From contig NZ_WUQY01000005.1 in assembly GCF_009829085.1 (NCBI RefSeq), forward strand, positions 62,001 to 126,000: 64,000 nucleotides of DNA, in the 5' to 3' direction. The notes beneath the pieces were generated by a model. The model was not told the DNA's origin. It was given only the letters and a program-made list of their open reading frames with translations, and made no database searches. Numbering within the stretch: position 1 is the first letter of the stretch; every line of letters starts with the position of its first letter. Both the position numbers and the translations under genes were made by a program. Source of the stretch: Sphingobacterium bovisgrunnientis (GTDB lineage Bacteria; Bacteroidota; Bacteroidia; Sphingobacteriales; Sphingobacteriaceae). Positions 1-8,598 of the stretch are shown in pieces.

Positions 1-1287
1 ACTCAAGTTTTGGATGTTTTTATAAAAAATGGACGAATAGAAAAGTTAGCTCCTCAGATTGATTTAAAAGCAGATCAAGAAATAAATGCCGAAGGGTTAC
101 ATCTTCTTCCGGGTTTAATTGATGATCAAGTGCATTTTAGAGAGCCAGGACTTACGTACAAAGCCAATATCTTCACTGAAAGTCGTGCTGCGGTAGCTGG
201 TGGAACAACTTCTTTTATGGAGATGCCGAATACAGTTCCTAATACACTGACACAAAAATTATTACAAGATAAATACGATATAGGTCAAGATTCTTCATTA
301 GCTAATTACTCTTTTTTCATGGGGGCAGCGAATGATAATATTGACGAAGTTTTGAAAACTAATCCACGTGATGTTTGTGGTATTAAAGTTTTCATGGGAT
401 CATCAACGGGAAATATGTTGGTTGACAATGAAACAGCCTTAGAAAATATTTTCAGAAATTCTCCCACTTTGATTGCTACACACTGTGAAGACGAGGCCAC
501 TATCAAAGCAAATCTTGCCGCATACAAAGAAAGGTATGAGGACAATATAACTATTGACATGCACCCTTTGATTCGTTCGGAGGAAGCTTGTTATTTGTCA
601 TCATCAAAAGCTGTAGAATTAGCGAAAAAGAACAATACACGTTTACATATTCTGCATATTTCGACAGGTAAGGAAACAGCATTATTTGATAATACGATTT
701 CATTGGAGCAAAAACGCATTACAGCTGAAGCTTGTGTGCATCATCTTTGGTTTTCGGATGAAGATTACAAAACAAAAGGTAATTATATCAAATGGAATCC
801 AGCTGTAAAAACGGCTTCCGACAGAGATCAAATTTTGAAAGCGGTATTGGATGGGCATATTGATGTAATTGCGACGGATCACGCACCGCATACCATCGAG
901 GAGAAAGAACAAGCTTATCTACAATCTCCGTCTGGAGGTCCATTGGTACAACATGCATTGTTAGCATTATTGGATATGGTTAGCCAAGGCAAATTAACTT
1001 TAGAGCAATTGGTTCAAAAAACAGCACACAATACAGCAATTTGTTTCCAAATAGAACAACGTGGATTTATCCGCGAAGGCTATTGGGCAGATTTAGTATT
1101 GGTGAATTTAAATAAACCGTACGAGGTTACAAGTCAAAATATTCTTTCAAAATGCGGTTGGTCACCATTTGAAAATCATACATTTACATCTACTATAGAA
1201 CATACTATTGTGTCTGGAAATCTAGCGTATTGGAATGGACAAATCATTGAAGTAGGCTCAGGACACCGCTTATTATTTAACCGATAA
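1..1287 (+). CDS. pyrC: Dihydroorotase (type I amidohydrolase), 5' end outside window
   Basis: Cytosolic enzyme of pyrimidine synthesis that interconverts carbamoyl aspartate and dihydroorotate. The frame is open to the left edge (Thr-Gln-Val-Leu-Asp), so the TTG at 10 is not taken as the start; roughly 20 N-terminal residues are probably missing. Visible family motifs are DDQVHFREPG (metal site), GIKVFMGSSTG (Lys that is carboxylated in the family), ATHCEDE and LHILHIST (metal His) and ATDHAPHT (catalytic Asp). The first His of the usual D-x-H-x-H motif is Gln here; from memory this DDQVHF form is common in Bacteroidetes, but I cannot confirm full activity. One base separates its stop from the next ATG, suggesting co-transcription with the two peptidase genes downstream. 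Confidence 0.9.
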   Translation, partial: TQVLDVFIKNGRIEKLAPQIDLKADQEINAEGLHLLPGLIDDQVHFREPGLTYKANIFTESRAAVAGGTTSFMEMPNTVPNTLTQKLLQDKYDIGQDSSLANYSFFMGAANDNIDEVLKTNPRDVCGIKVFMGSSTGNMLVDNETALENIFRNSPTLIATHCEDEATIKANLAAYKERYEDNITIDMHPLIRSEEACYLSSSKAVELAKKNNTRLHILHISTGKETALFDNTISLEQKRITAEACVHHLWFSDEDYKTKGNYIKWNPAVKTASDRDQILKAVLDGHIDVIATDHAPHTIEEKEQAYLQSPSGGPLVQHALLALLDMVSQGKLTLEQLVQKTAHNTAICFQIEQRGFIREGYWADLVLVNLNKPYEVTSQNILSKCGWSPFENHTFTSTIEHTIVSGNLAYWNGQIIEVGSGHRLLFNR

Positions 1288-1288
1288 A

Positions 1289-2341
1289 ATGAATAAAAGA
1301 ACGTTTTTAAAATCGATTGGACTGGGTTTCGGGGCCTTAGCCATTTCTGATCAAACGGTAAAAGCTGTTTCAGAGGCGACAGGTACTGTCAAATCATTAT
1401 TAAAAGCGAAGGTTTTGAAAGAAGGCGATACGATAGGAATTATCACGCCTGCAGGAGCATTATCCGAAGAAGAAACCATCACGATGACCAAAGAAGTGCT
1501 AGCGTACTTTGGTTTTAAAGTAAAAGAAGGAAAGTATATTCGTTCGCGCTATGGTAATTTGGCAGGCACGGATGATGAACGTTTAAGTGATTTGCATAGT
1601 ATGTTCGCCGATAAAGAGGTTGATGGCATATTGTGTATTCGCGGAGGTAATGGAGCTTCACGACTTTTGCCTCGCATTGACTATGAATTGATACGTAAAA
1701 ACCCTAAAGTTTTACTAGGCTACAGCGATATTACGGCTTTGATATTAGCATTTTATGCTAAAGTGGGCTTAGTGTCGTTTCATGGTGTCGTAGGGAGCAG
1801 TACATGGAGCAATTATGTAGCTAAATTGTTTAAAGAACAATTTATAGAAAATAAATTAGCCAACTATTCCAATCCTACAAAAGCAGAGAGCCAAATTATC
1901 CAGTACAAAGATCGTGTTCAAACTATTAACCCAGGCATCGCTGAAGGAACAATAATAGGAGGGAATTTGACGTTATTAACGGGTTTGTGTGGAACGCCTT
2001 ATTTGCCTGATTTTAAAGATGCCATTCTTTTCTTAGAAGAAATAGATGAAAAATCAGATCGCATGGACCGTATGTTTTGTCAATTGATGAATGCCGGTAT
2101 TTTATCACAAATAAAGGGCTTTATATTTGGTAAATGTACGAATTGTGGTCCATCGGGTGGATATGGATCGTTGACGATTGAACAAATGTTAAATGATTAT
2201 ATCAAGCCATTGGGGATTCCTGCGTACAGTGGTGCAATGATTGGTCATATTTCGGATCAATTTCTGATGCCTGTAGGGGTGCGTGCGCGCATGGATGCTT
2301 CAAAAGGAACGATTGAATACTTAGAAAAATCGCTGTTATGA
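1289..2341 (+). CDS. ldcA: LD-carboxypeptidase (peptidase family S66)
   Basis: A 350-residue LD-carboxypeptidase that would remove the terminal D-Ala from murein tetrapeptides during cell-wall recycling. The N-terminus (MNKRTFLKSIGLGFGALAIS) resembles a Tat-like or ordinary export signal with Lys-Arg rather than twin Arg, so an envelope location is inferred. The S66 nucleophile motif LGYSD places the Ser at about residue 146; LFLEEIDE and the C-terminal IGHISDQ fit the Glu and His of the triad. It starts one base after the dihydroorotase stop and overlaps the next gene by four bases (ATGA), so these three genes are probably one operon. Confidence 0.88.
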   Translation: MNKRTFLKSIGLGFGALAISDQTVKAVSEATGTVKSLLKAKVLKEGDTIGIITPAGALSEEETITMTKEVLAYFGFKVKEGKYIRSRYGNLAGTDDERLSDLHSMFADKEVDGILCIRGGNGASRLLPRIDYELIRKNPKVLLGYSDITALILAFYAKVGLVSFHGVVGSSTWSNYVAKLFKEQFIENKLANYSNPTKAESQIIQYKDRVQTINPGIAEGTIIGGNLTLLTGLCGTPYLPDFKDAILFLEEIDEKSDRMDRMFCQLMNAGILSQIKGFIFGKCTNCGPSGGYGSLTIEQMLNDYIKPLGIPAYSGAMIGHISDQFLMPVGVRARMDASKGTIEYLEKSLL

Positions 2342-3846
2342 AAAGATTAGTTTTTCTCTTCTTAGTTTTTGCTGGATTTGTGTCGTGTGATGGCGCAAAA
2401 TCATCTTCCAATACCACAATTAATGCTATGAAAATCGATACTTCAACTTATAATTCCATATATTCAACCTATAAAGAATCAGCTTTAAAACATAGACGTT
2501 TTAAACATTCTGATATCGACTCCTTAACTCACTTACACAAAGGGAAATCAGTACTAGCTGTTGAAGAAATAGGTAAATCATTCGAAGGAAGAGCGATTTA
2601 TGAATTGTCTTTTGGGGCAGGAGAAAAGAAGGTGATGTTGTGGTCGCAAATGCACGGCGATGAACCAACGGCGACGATGGCACTTTTTGATTTGTTCAAT
2701 TTTCTAGAAGGTTCTGATGACGGTCAGGATGAAATAAGGACGTTGTTAAAAGATAAATTGAACATTCATTTCATCCCCATGTTGAATCCAGATGGTGCGG
2801 AACGTTACCAACGTCGTACAGCTCAAGGGATAGATATGAATCGTGATGCACGTGCTGGACATACGGTGGAAGGAGCATTATTACGTGCGAGAGCACAAGC
2901 TATAAAACCACAATATGGCTTCAATTTGCACGACCAAAATATCTATTACAATGTGCCGGGAACTAAAAACCCAGTTAGCATATCTTTATTGGCACCTGCA
3001 TTTAACGAGCCAAGAGAGATAAATCCTGTCCGTGAAAATGCCATGAAAATTGCGGCTGGTATGAATAATATTCTGCAAAAGTATATTCCCGATGCTGTAG
3101 CAAAATACGATGATACGTATACACCAAGAGGTTTTGGTGATAATTTCCAATCTTGGGATGCAAGTACCGTGTTAATTGAATCGGGAGGTATGAAAGGTGA
3201 TCCAGAGAAACAACAAATTCGTAAACTAAACTTTATCATCATATTGAATGCCTTAGTTCAGATTGCAGAAGGCAGTTATGCACAATTCGATAAACAGCAA
3301 TATGAGGATATTCCGTTTAATGCTTCGCAATTGCATGATGTAGTTATTCGTAATATTGTGATTGGTCCTGATTCGGCATCTTTTAAAACGGATTTGGCTA
3401 TTCGACGCAATGAAACAACAATAGGAAGAGACTTTTTTGTACGTGGCAAAATCGAAGATATCGGTGATTTGAAAGAATCGTATGGCTACGATGAGATAGA
3501 TGCGGATGGGCTTTATTTTATTCCTGCAAAGGTTGCGGTTAAGACTGTGAAGGATGTTGCACAATTAACAGTGCAAGAATCTTTTGACTTACTTAGAAAT
3601 GGCTTTATGGCTGTGCAAGTAAAAGAGGTAGGTGCTACAAAAGAAAAAGCTTTACATAATCTTCCCATTCACCTATATACCCAAACAAACTTTTATTTAC
3701 CTGTAACGGCAGATTTTGGAGGTATGGCAAATTTCTTTATTGGTGATAAAAGCGGTAATTTGAAATATGCCGTGATGAATGGTTATTTGATTGACTTGAC
3801 AAAAGATTTGGATCAATCGACAGTATTAAAAAATCGAGTAAATTAA
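2338..3846 (+). CDS. M14-family zinc carboxypeptidase, lipoprotein
   Basis: A 502-residue exported lipoprotein; the signal ends in GFVSC, making Cys17 the likely lipidation site. The M14 zinc site begins with MHGDEP (His106, Glu109), followed by MLNPDGAERYQRR and GIDMNRDAR (substrate binding), NLHDQN (third zinc ligand) and LIESGG (catalytic Glu). The roughly 200 C-terminal residues beyond the peptidase fold are not recognised. The ATG overlaps the stop of the LD-carboxypeptidase gene, so the two are translationally coupled; a joint role in peptide or murein turnover is inferred. The true substrate cannot be read from sequence. Confidence 0.85.
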   Translation: MKRLVFLFLVFAGFVSCDGAKSSSNTTINAMKIDTSTYNSIYSTYKESALKHRRFKHSDIDSLTHLHKGKSVLAVEEIGKSFEGRAIYELSFGAGEKKVMLWSQMHGDEPTATMALFDLFNFLEGSDDGQDEIRTLLKDKLNIHFIPMLNPDGAERYQRRTAQGIDMNRDARAGHTVEGALLRARAQAIKPQYGFNLHDQNIYYNVPGTKNPVSISLLAPAFNEPREINPVRENAMKIAAGMNNILQKYIPDAVAKYDDTYTPRGFGDNFQSWDASTVLIESGGMKGDPEKQQIRKLNFIIILNALVQIAEGSYAQFDKQQYEDIPFNASQLHDVVIRNIVIGPDSASFKTDLAIRRNETTIGRDFFVRGKIEDIGDLKESYGYDEIDADGLYFIPAKVAVKTVKDVAQLTVQESFDLLRNGFMAVQVKEVGATKEKALHNLPIHLYTQTNFYLPVTADFGGMANFFIGDKSGNLKYAVMNGYLIDLTKDLDQSTVLKNRVN

Positions 3847-3857
3847 CTCAAGACCGC

Positions 3858-4388
3858 ATGGAAATTAATCTAGAAAAGCTTAGATATCCAATTGGAAAAT
3901 TTGTTTGTCCTGCCAAGATAACCTATGAGGATATAAACAATTGGATTGAAATTATTGAGGAATTTCCATTAAAACTAAAAAATCAAGTTGAAAAGTTAAG
4001 TAACAGAGATTTACAGAGGACATATAGACCTAACGGATGGACTATAGCTCAGGTTGTAAACCATTGTGCTGACTCGCATATGAATAGTTTTATTCGGTTC
4101 AAATTAGCTCTGACAGAAGATTCTCCTACAATAAAACCGTATTTTGAAGATCGCTGGGCCGAACTGCCCGATTCTAATAATTATCCTACCGAAGACGCAT
4201 TAAAAATATTAGAAGGTCTGCACACAAAATGGGTATTCTTACTTCGAAGTTTATCAGAGGAAGAATGGGATAAGGAATTTATTCATCCCGAAAGTGGTAA
4301 AACGATAAGCTTAAAAACCAATCTCGGTATCTACGCTTGGCATTGTGAACATCATTTAGCGCATATTGTTATTGCAAAGAAAAATTAA
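3858..4388 (+). CDS. DinB/YfiT-family metal-dependent protein
   Basis: A 176-residue four-helix-bundle protein of the DinB superfamily, closest in layout to Bacillus YfiT (a bacillithiol S-transferase, BstA). The metal triad is in the expected places: His69 in NHCADSH, and His162 and His166 in WHCEHHLAH. The opening LRYPIGKF and the segment RPNGWTIAQVVNHCADSH are typical of this subgroup. A role in thiol transfer or detoxification is inferred from the family; the substrate is unknown. It starts 11 bases after the M14 gene and could be the last gene of that operon. Confidence 0.82.
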   Translation: MEINLEKLRYPIGKFVCPAKITYEDINNWIEIIEEFPLKLKNQVEKLSNRDLQRTYRPNGWTIAQVVNHCADSHMNSFIRFKLALTEDSPTIKPYFEDRWAELPDSNNYPTEDALKILEGLHTKWVFLLRSLSEEEWDKEFIHPESGKTISLKTNLGIYAWHCEHHLAHIVIAKKN

Positions 4389-4422
4389 GAAATATAAGGA
4401 GACTGTGTTAAACACGTACTTG

Positions 4423-4548
4423 TTATGATTCTAATTTCTTAATACATTCTTCCCTAATTTTCCAAAGCTGCTCAAAGCTCAAGGAAATACCTTCTCTCTT
4501 AAGCCAATCTTTCAAATATTGTTGATGGTAGATAATTTTTCCAAATCC
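4423..4548 (-). pseudogene. Possible gene remnant (about 41 codons, no start)
   Basis: The 189-bp gap between the DinB gene and the dipeptidase gene holds a minus-strand open stretch that reads like the C-terminus of a soluble protein: KIIYHQQYLKDWL, then a charged helix-like segment ending in EECIKKLES and a TAA. It has no start codon and two in-frame stops lie immediately upstream. The composition (Trp, Tyr, Lys/Glu-rich helix) looks protein-like rather than random. No family is recognised. Chance remains possible for so short a stretch. Confidence 0.3.
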
Positions 4549-4577
4549 TTACTAATTGAAGATAAATTATTTTTAAT

Positions 4578-5255
4578 TTACTTCACCTCAAAATTAAAGT
4601 ATTTATCCTTAAAAGGTTCGTCATTATAAGTATAGTGCCACCATTCTTTGCTATACGCTCTAAAACCATATTTTTCCATGATTTTCTTTAGTTTTATTCT
4701 GTTTTGCTTTTGTGTGTGGGAAAGTTTGGTATAATCATGTCCTGATTCTTCACCAAAAAAATCAAAAGCTACACCCATATCCAGTTCTTTTTTTGTTTTC
4801 AGATCAATGATAGTCAAGTCAATAGTGCTTCCACGGCTATGACCAGATTTGGAAGCGATAAATCCTTTTTTGAAAAGATCGCGTTTGTCTACACGTGGGT
4901 AGAACTCTTGGCGCATCAAGGTGTCTTTAATATCTTTTGCCCAACGTTTGAAATGGTTGACAGCAATTTGCGGTCGGTATGCGTCAAAGACGTTCAATCC
5001 CAATCCTTCCTTATTTAGTTCCTTCTCTATTTTTTGAATAGCCAATGTAGCGCGTTCTGTAAGAATGATTTTGTTGCTTTTGTAACCATCAATTGGTCGA
5101 CCCACGAAATTGTGATTTGTGAAATATTTCATATCCACCGCGATATGTGGAATAAAATCAGTGAGATATACAAATCCTTTGGGTAGATTGTTTTTTTGTT
5201 GTGCGTAGCTAGCAATACTTAAAAGCAAAAAAATAAGGATGAAAAGCTTTCTCAT
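4578..5255 (-). CDS. ddpX: D-alanyl-D-alanine dipeptidase (VanX/DdpX family, M15D)
   Basis: A 225-residue exported zinc dipeptidase that would cleave D-Ala-D-Ala in the periplasm. A signal peptide (about residues 1-18, ending SYAQ) is clear. Family motifs are SGHSRGSTIDLT (zinc His and Asp), the DYTKLSH stretch and EWWHYTY (catalytic Glu and zinc His). No vanHA-like genes are nearby, so cell-wall dipeptide recycling is more likely than glycopeptide resistance. It is divergent from the helicase gene, with a 122-bp intergenic region. Confidence 0.88.
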   Translation of the reverse strand: MRKLFILIFLLLSIASYAQQKNNLPKGFVYLTDFIPHIAVDMKYFTNHNFVGRPIDGYKSNKIILTERATLAIQKIEKELNKEGLGLNVFDAYRPQIAVNHFKRWAKDIKDTLMRQEFYPRVDKRDLFKKGFIASKSGHSRGSTIDLTIIDLKTKKELDMGVAFDFFGEESGHDYTKLSHTQKQNRIKLKKIMEKYGFRAYSKEWWHYTYNDEPFKDKYFNFEVK

Positions 5256-5310
5256 AGTTGTAAGGTTAAGGTCATAAAGGTAATGAAATGTACTAATAAT
5301 TGTAGTAAAC

Positions 5311-5343
5311 TTGTGTGAGATTGAATCAAAATACCTAACTTTA
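5311..5343 (+). promoter_or_regulatory. Possible promoter of the pcrA gene
   Basis: A Bacteroidetes-like -7 box TAACTTTA (5336-5343; consensus TAnnTTTG, last base differs) lies 22 bases after a TTG at 5311 that could serve as the -33 element. The predicted transcription start is near 5350, about 28 bases before the TTG start codon. Spacing is at the long end of the usual range. Confidence 0.35.
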
Positions 5344-5377
5344 CACTCTATTTCTAACGGAAAAAACGTATTATAAT

Positions 5378-7651
5378 TTGGATTATTTAGCAGGATTAAA
5401 CCCCTCTCAACGTGCTGCTGTAGAACAAACCGAAGGACCGGTTATGATTGTAGCTGGAGCGGGTTCAGGAAAGACACGTGTAATCACATATAGAGTTGCT
5501 CACCTCATACATAAAAGAGTAGATCCATTTAATATTCTTGTCCTAACGTTTACGAATAAGGCAGCTAAAGAAATGCGTGAGCGTATCATGAAAGTGGTAG
5601 GTTCAGAAGCTAAAAATATTTGGATGGGTACATTTCACTCAATTTTTGCTCGTATTCTACGTGTAGAGGCAGAGTTGATTGGCTATCCGAAGAATTTTAC
5701 AATTTACGATACAGACGATACAAAAAGTTTGTTAAGAGCTATCTTGAAAGAGATGAATCTTGACGACAAATTGTATAATGTCAACCATATATATGGTCGT
5801 ATCTCTTCGGCGAAAAATAATTTGATTTCTCCGCAGGAGTATAACAAAAATGAAGCTTTGATGGCTGAAGACCGTGAAAATGGTCGTCCGCAGATGGGAC
5901 AAATTTATCTGACCTATGCACAACGTTGTTACCGTGCGGGAGCAATGGACTTTGATGATTTGTTGTTTAAGACCAATGTCTTGTTAAATAAACATCCAGA
6001 AACATTACACAAATACCAGCATCAATTCAAATATTTGATGGTGGATGAGTATCAGGATACCAACTTTTCGCAGTACTTAATTGTCAAAAGATTAGCTGCG
6101 GTGAGTGAAAATATATGTGTTGTAGGGGATGATGCGCAGAGTATCTATGCTTTCCGCGGTGCGAATATTCAGAATATCTTGAATTTCCAAAAGGATTATC
6201 CGGATGTGCAAGTATTCAAGCTTGAACAAAATTACCGTTCGACACAGACAATTGTAAATGCTGCAAATAGCATTATCGCTAACAATAAAAATCAGCTGGA
6301 GAAAAATGTATTTTCAGATAATGAAGTAGGCGATAAAATCAAGGTTGCAAGAGCTTTTTCGGATAATGAAGAAGGGAAGATCGTAGCGGAAGCAATTATC
6401 CAAGAGAAAACATTGAAATCCTTGCCTTACAAAGGTTTCGCGATATTGTACCGCACAAATGCACAGTCGCGTGCGATGGAGGAAGCTTTGCGCAAGTTAA
6501 ATATTCCGTATAAATTGTATGGTGGAACATCTTTTTACCAACGTAAGGAAATTAAGGATTTAATTTCGTACTTTCGATTGACTTACAATCCAAATGACGA
6601 AGAAGCACTTAAGCGTGTGATCAATTATCCACGTCGTGGAATTGGTGATACGACAGTAGAAAAGATCATTGTAGCAGCGGACAAGAATCAATATCGATTG
6701 TGGGATGTGGTAGCTAATGCACAGATGTTTTTGGATGGGCGTAGTGCAACTTCAGTAGGTAATTTTGCGACGATGATCCAAAGTTTCCAAGCTGTAGGAA
6801 ACAATTCTAACGCTTTTGATACGGCAATGCATATCGCGCAGCATTCTGGGATATTGAAGGATTTGTACGAAGATAAGTCTGTAGAAGGACTAGCGCGTTA
6901 TGAGAATATCCAAGAGTTGTTGAATGGTATAAAAGAATTTTCAGAGCGTGAGGATTTAGAGCAAAAAACACTGGATATTTTCTTGCAGGATGTGGCATTA
7001 TTGACCAATGACGATAATGACAAAGACCCAAATGCAGATACAGTGTCGTTGATGACGATTCACGCATCAAAAGGATTAGAGTTTCCAGTCGTATTTATCG
7101 TAGGTTTAGAAGAAAATTTATTTCCTTCACAATTATCCTTAAATTCGCGAAGTGAATTGGAAGAGGAGCGTCGATTATTTTATGTAGCCGTTACACGAGC
7201 AGAGAAAAAATTACATATATCGTATGCTACTTCTCGATACCGTTGGGGTACATTGAATAATTGTGAACCAAGTCGATTTATCGATGAACTAAATCCAAGT
7301 TATTTGGATTTGGATTTTAATCCACGTAATTCAGGACCATCAGAAGGTGCTTTTAAATCAGAGCGCATAGCTTGGCAAACAAAAGAAAAGGATACTTTTG
7401 CGAAGCCAAAGCCGAAAGTGGTAAAGACAACGTCAATTTTGCCAAAGGCACATGTGCCGACAGCAGGATTTGCACCATCGGACACAAGCAACCTGCAAGT
7501 AGGCATGGAAGTCGAGCATGAACGTTTCGGATTTGGAAAAGTTGTGAACTTGGAGGGAAATAAACCAGACATAAAAGCAACTATTTTCTTCAAAGAGTTG
7601 GGACAGAAACAATTGTTGCTTAAATTTGCAAAACTTAGAATAGTTCAGTAA
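5378..7651 (+). CDS. pcrA: ATP-dependent 3'-5' DNA helicase, UvrD/PcrA type
   Basis: A 757-residue superfamily 1 helicase used in excision repair and removal of RecA filaments. Motifs appear in order: Walker A AGAGSGKT (residues 26-33), LTFTNKAAKEM (Ia), VDEYQDTN (II), GDDAQSIYAFRGA (III), LEQNYRS (IV), TIHASKGLEFPVVF (V) and VAVTRAEKKLH (VI). The tail after about residue 700 (GMEVEHERFGFGKV onward) is the Tudor-like domain of PcrA proteins, which contacts RNA polymerase in Bacillus. The start is TTG; the protein then begins DYLAGLNPSQRAAVE, as expected for this family. Full length, no missing motif. Confidence 0.93.
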   Translation: MDYLAGLNPSQRAAVEQTEGPVMIVAGAGSGKTRVITYRVAHLIHKRVDPFNILVLTFTNKAAKEMRERIMKVVGSEAKNIWMGTFHSIFARILRVEAELIGYPKNFTIYDTDDTKSLLRAILKEMNLDDKLYNVNHIYGRISSAKNNLISPQEYNKNEALMAEDRENGRPQMGQIYLTYAQRCYRAGAMDFDDLLFKTNVLLNKHPETLHKYQHQFKYLMVDEYQDTNFSQYLIVKRLAAVSENICVVGDDAQSIYAFRGANIQNILNFQKDYPDVQVFKLEQNYRSTQTIVNAANSIIANNKNQLEKNVFSDNEVGDKIKVARAFSDNEEGKIVAEAIIQEKTLKSLPYKGFAILYRTNAQSRAMEEALRKLNIPYKLYGGTSFYQRKEIKDLISYFRLTYNPNDEEALKRVINYPRRGIGDTTVEKIIVAADKNQYRLWDVVANAQMFLDGRSATSVGNFATMIQSFQAVGNNSNAFDTAMHIAQHSGILKDLYEDKSVEGLARYENIQELLNGIKEFSEREDLEQKTLDIFLQDVALLTNDDNDKDPNADTVSLMTIHASKGLEFPVVFIVGLEENLFPSQLSLNSRSELEEERRLFYVAVTRAEKKLHISYATSRYRWGTLNNCEPSRFIDELNPSYLDLDFNPRNSGPSEGAFKSERIAWQTKEKDTFAKPKPKVVKTTSILPKAHVPTAGFAPSDTSNLQVGMEVEHERFGFGKVVNLEGNKPDIKATIFFKELGQKQLLLKFAKLRIVQ

Positions 7652-7708
7652 GAACTTTTATATTTACTAGAATAAAATAATAACGTATTATACGTTTAAT
7701 TTCACAAT

Positions 7709-8509
7709 ATGAATTTTGATTATAACAGTACTCGTCCCAAGTTAATATTGGCCGAATATGGTAGAAATGTGCAAAATATGGTGGACTATATTTGCACTGT
7801 ACCAGATATAGAGGAGCGCAATAGATTAGCTCAGGTGGTAATAGATATGATGGGGGTGCTGAATCCACATTTGCGAGATGTCTCAGATTTCAAACACAAG
7901 CTTTGGGATCACTTATATATAATTTCTGATTTCAAGATTGATGTAGAATCGCCATATCCGGTCCCTACACGTGAGGATATCAAGCATAAGCCAGAGCGAT
8001 TAGCTTATCCGCAACATAAAATTCGTTTCAAACATTATGGTCATATCGTAGAAGAAATGATTCAAAAAGCCATTTCTGTTACAAACGAGGATACACGCGC
8101 GAAACTAACTTTAGGTGTTGCCAATTTTATGAAAATGGCGTATACGACATGGAATAAAGATTCTGTGAATGATTTACAAATTATTCAGGATTTGAAAGAA
8201 TTGTCCAAAGGTGCATTGACATTACCAGAAGATACGGTATTGACCAAATTGGACTTCCGTTCTCCGCCTCCGGGTAACCGTGTGAAAACACAACAAACTT
8301 CTTCGAATAATAACAACAACAATCAGCGAAGTGCACAGTCTCACAACAACAATAATAAGAGACCGAGTAACAACAATAATTACAGAAGTAATAACAACAA
8401 TAATAACGATAAGAGAAAATCTTATAGCAACAATAATAACAACAGCAATAATGCTGGCGGTGGCTATAAAAAGAGTTATTCTAACAGTAACAATAACTAC
8501 AAGAAATAA
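7709..8509 (+). CDS. DUF4290 protein with Asn-rich C-terminal tail
   Basis: A 266-residue conserved Bacteroidetes protein. Residues 1-190 form the DUF4290 domain (starts MNFDYNSTRPKLILAEYGRN; helical, with FKHKLWDHLYIISDF and RFKHYGHIVEEMI). Residues 200-264 are almost pure Asn with scattered Lys, Arg, Ser and Gly, a low-complexity, basic, disordered tail. No signal peptide, so cytosolic. Function unknown. It lies just upstream of murA but is separated from it by a strong terminator. Confidence 0.85.
   Translation: MNFDYNSTRPKLILAEYGRNVQNMVDYICTVPDIEERNRLAQVVIDMMGVLNPHLRDVSDFKHKLWDHLYIISDFKIDVESPYPVPTREDIKHKPERLAYPQHKIRFKHYGHIVEEMIQKAISVTNEDTRAKLTLGVANFMKMAYTTWNKDSVNDLQIIQDLKELSKGALTLPEDTVLTKLDFRSPPPGNRVKTQQTSSNNNNNNQRSAQSHNNNNKRPSNNNNYRSNNNNNNDKRKSYSNNNNNSNNAGGGYKKSYSNSNNNYKK
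8306..8500 (+). repeat. AAC/AAT trinucleotide-rich tract (Asn repeat)
   Basis: Runs of AAC and AAT codons with AGA/AGT interruptions encode the Asn-rich tail of the DUF4290 protein. The codons are mixed rather than one pure repeat, which should limit slippage but still leaves the tract prone to in-frame length change. A second forward frame is also open here only because of this composition. Confidence 0.8.
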
Positions 8510-8534
8510 TCTTTCTGAGATTGATTTGTATTTT

Positions 8535-8574
8535 AATAAGTAACTAATACAGCAATTAGTTACTTATTTTATTT
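8535..8574 (+). terminator. Rho-independent terminator after the DUF4290 gene
   Basis: A perfect 14-bp stem: AATAAGTAACTAAT (8535-8548) pairs with ATTAGTTACTTATT (8555-8568) around a 6-base loop, followed by TTATTT. It separates the DUF4290 gene from murA, so murA should have its own start in the short stretch after it. Confidence 0.75.
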
Positions 8575-8598
8575 AAAGAAATATCCTTAATAGTATAT

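Noticed and set aside
10-12. TTG at 10 as the start of dihydroorotase
   Set aside because: The frame is open to the window edge and the family has about 20 more residues before this point, so the gene is cut by the window.
4578-5255. VanX-like gene as a glycopeptide resistance determinant
   Set aside because: No vanH, vanA/B-type ligase or vanRS genes are nearby, and lone VanX/DdpX dipeptidases are common in cell-wall turnover.
8331-8543. 70-codon forward frame rich in Thr and Ile inside the DUF4290 gene
   Set aside because: It is only the AAC/AAT tract read in another frame.
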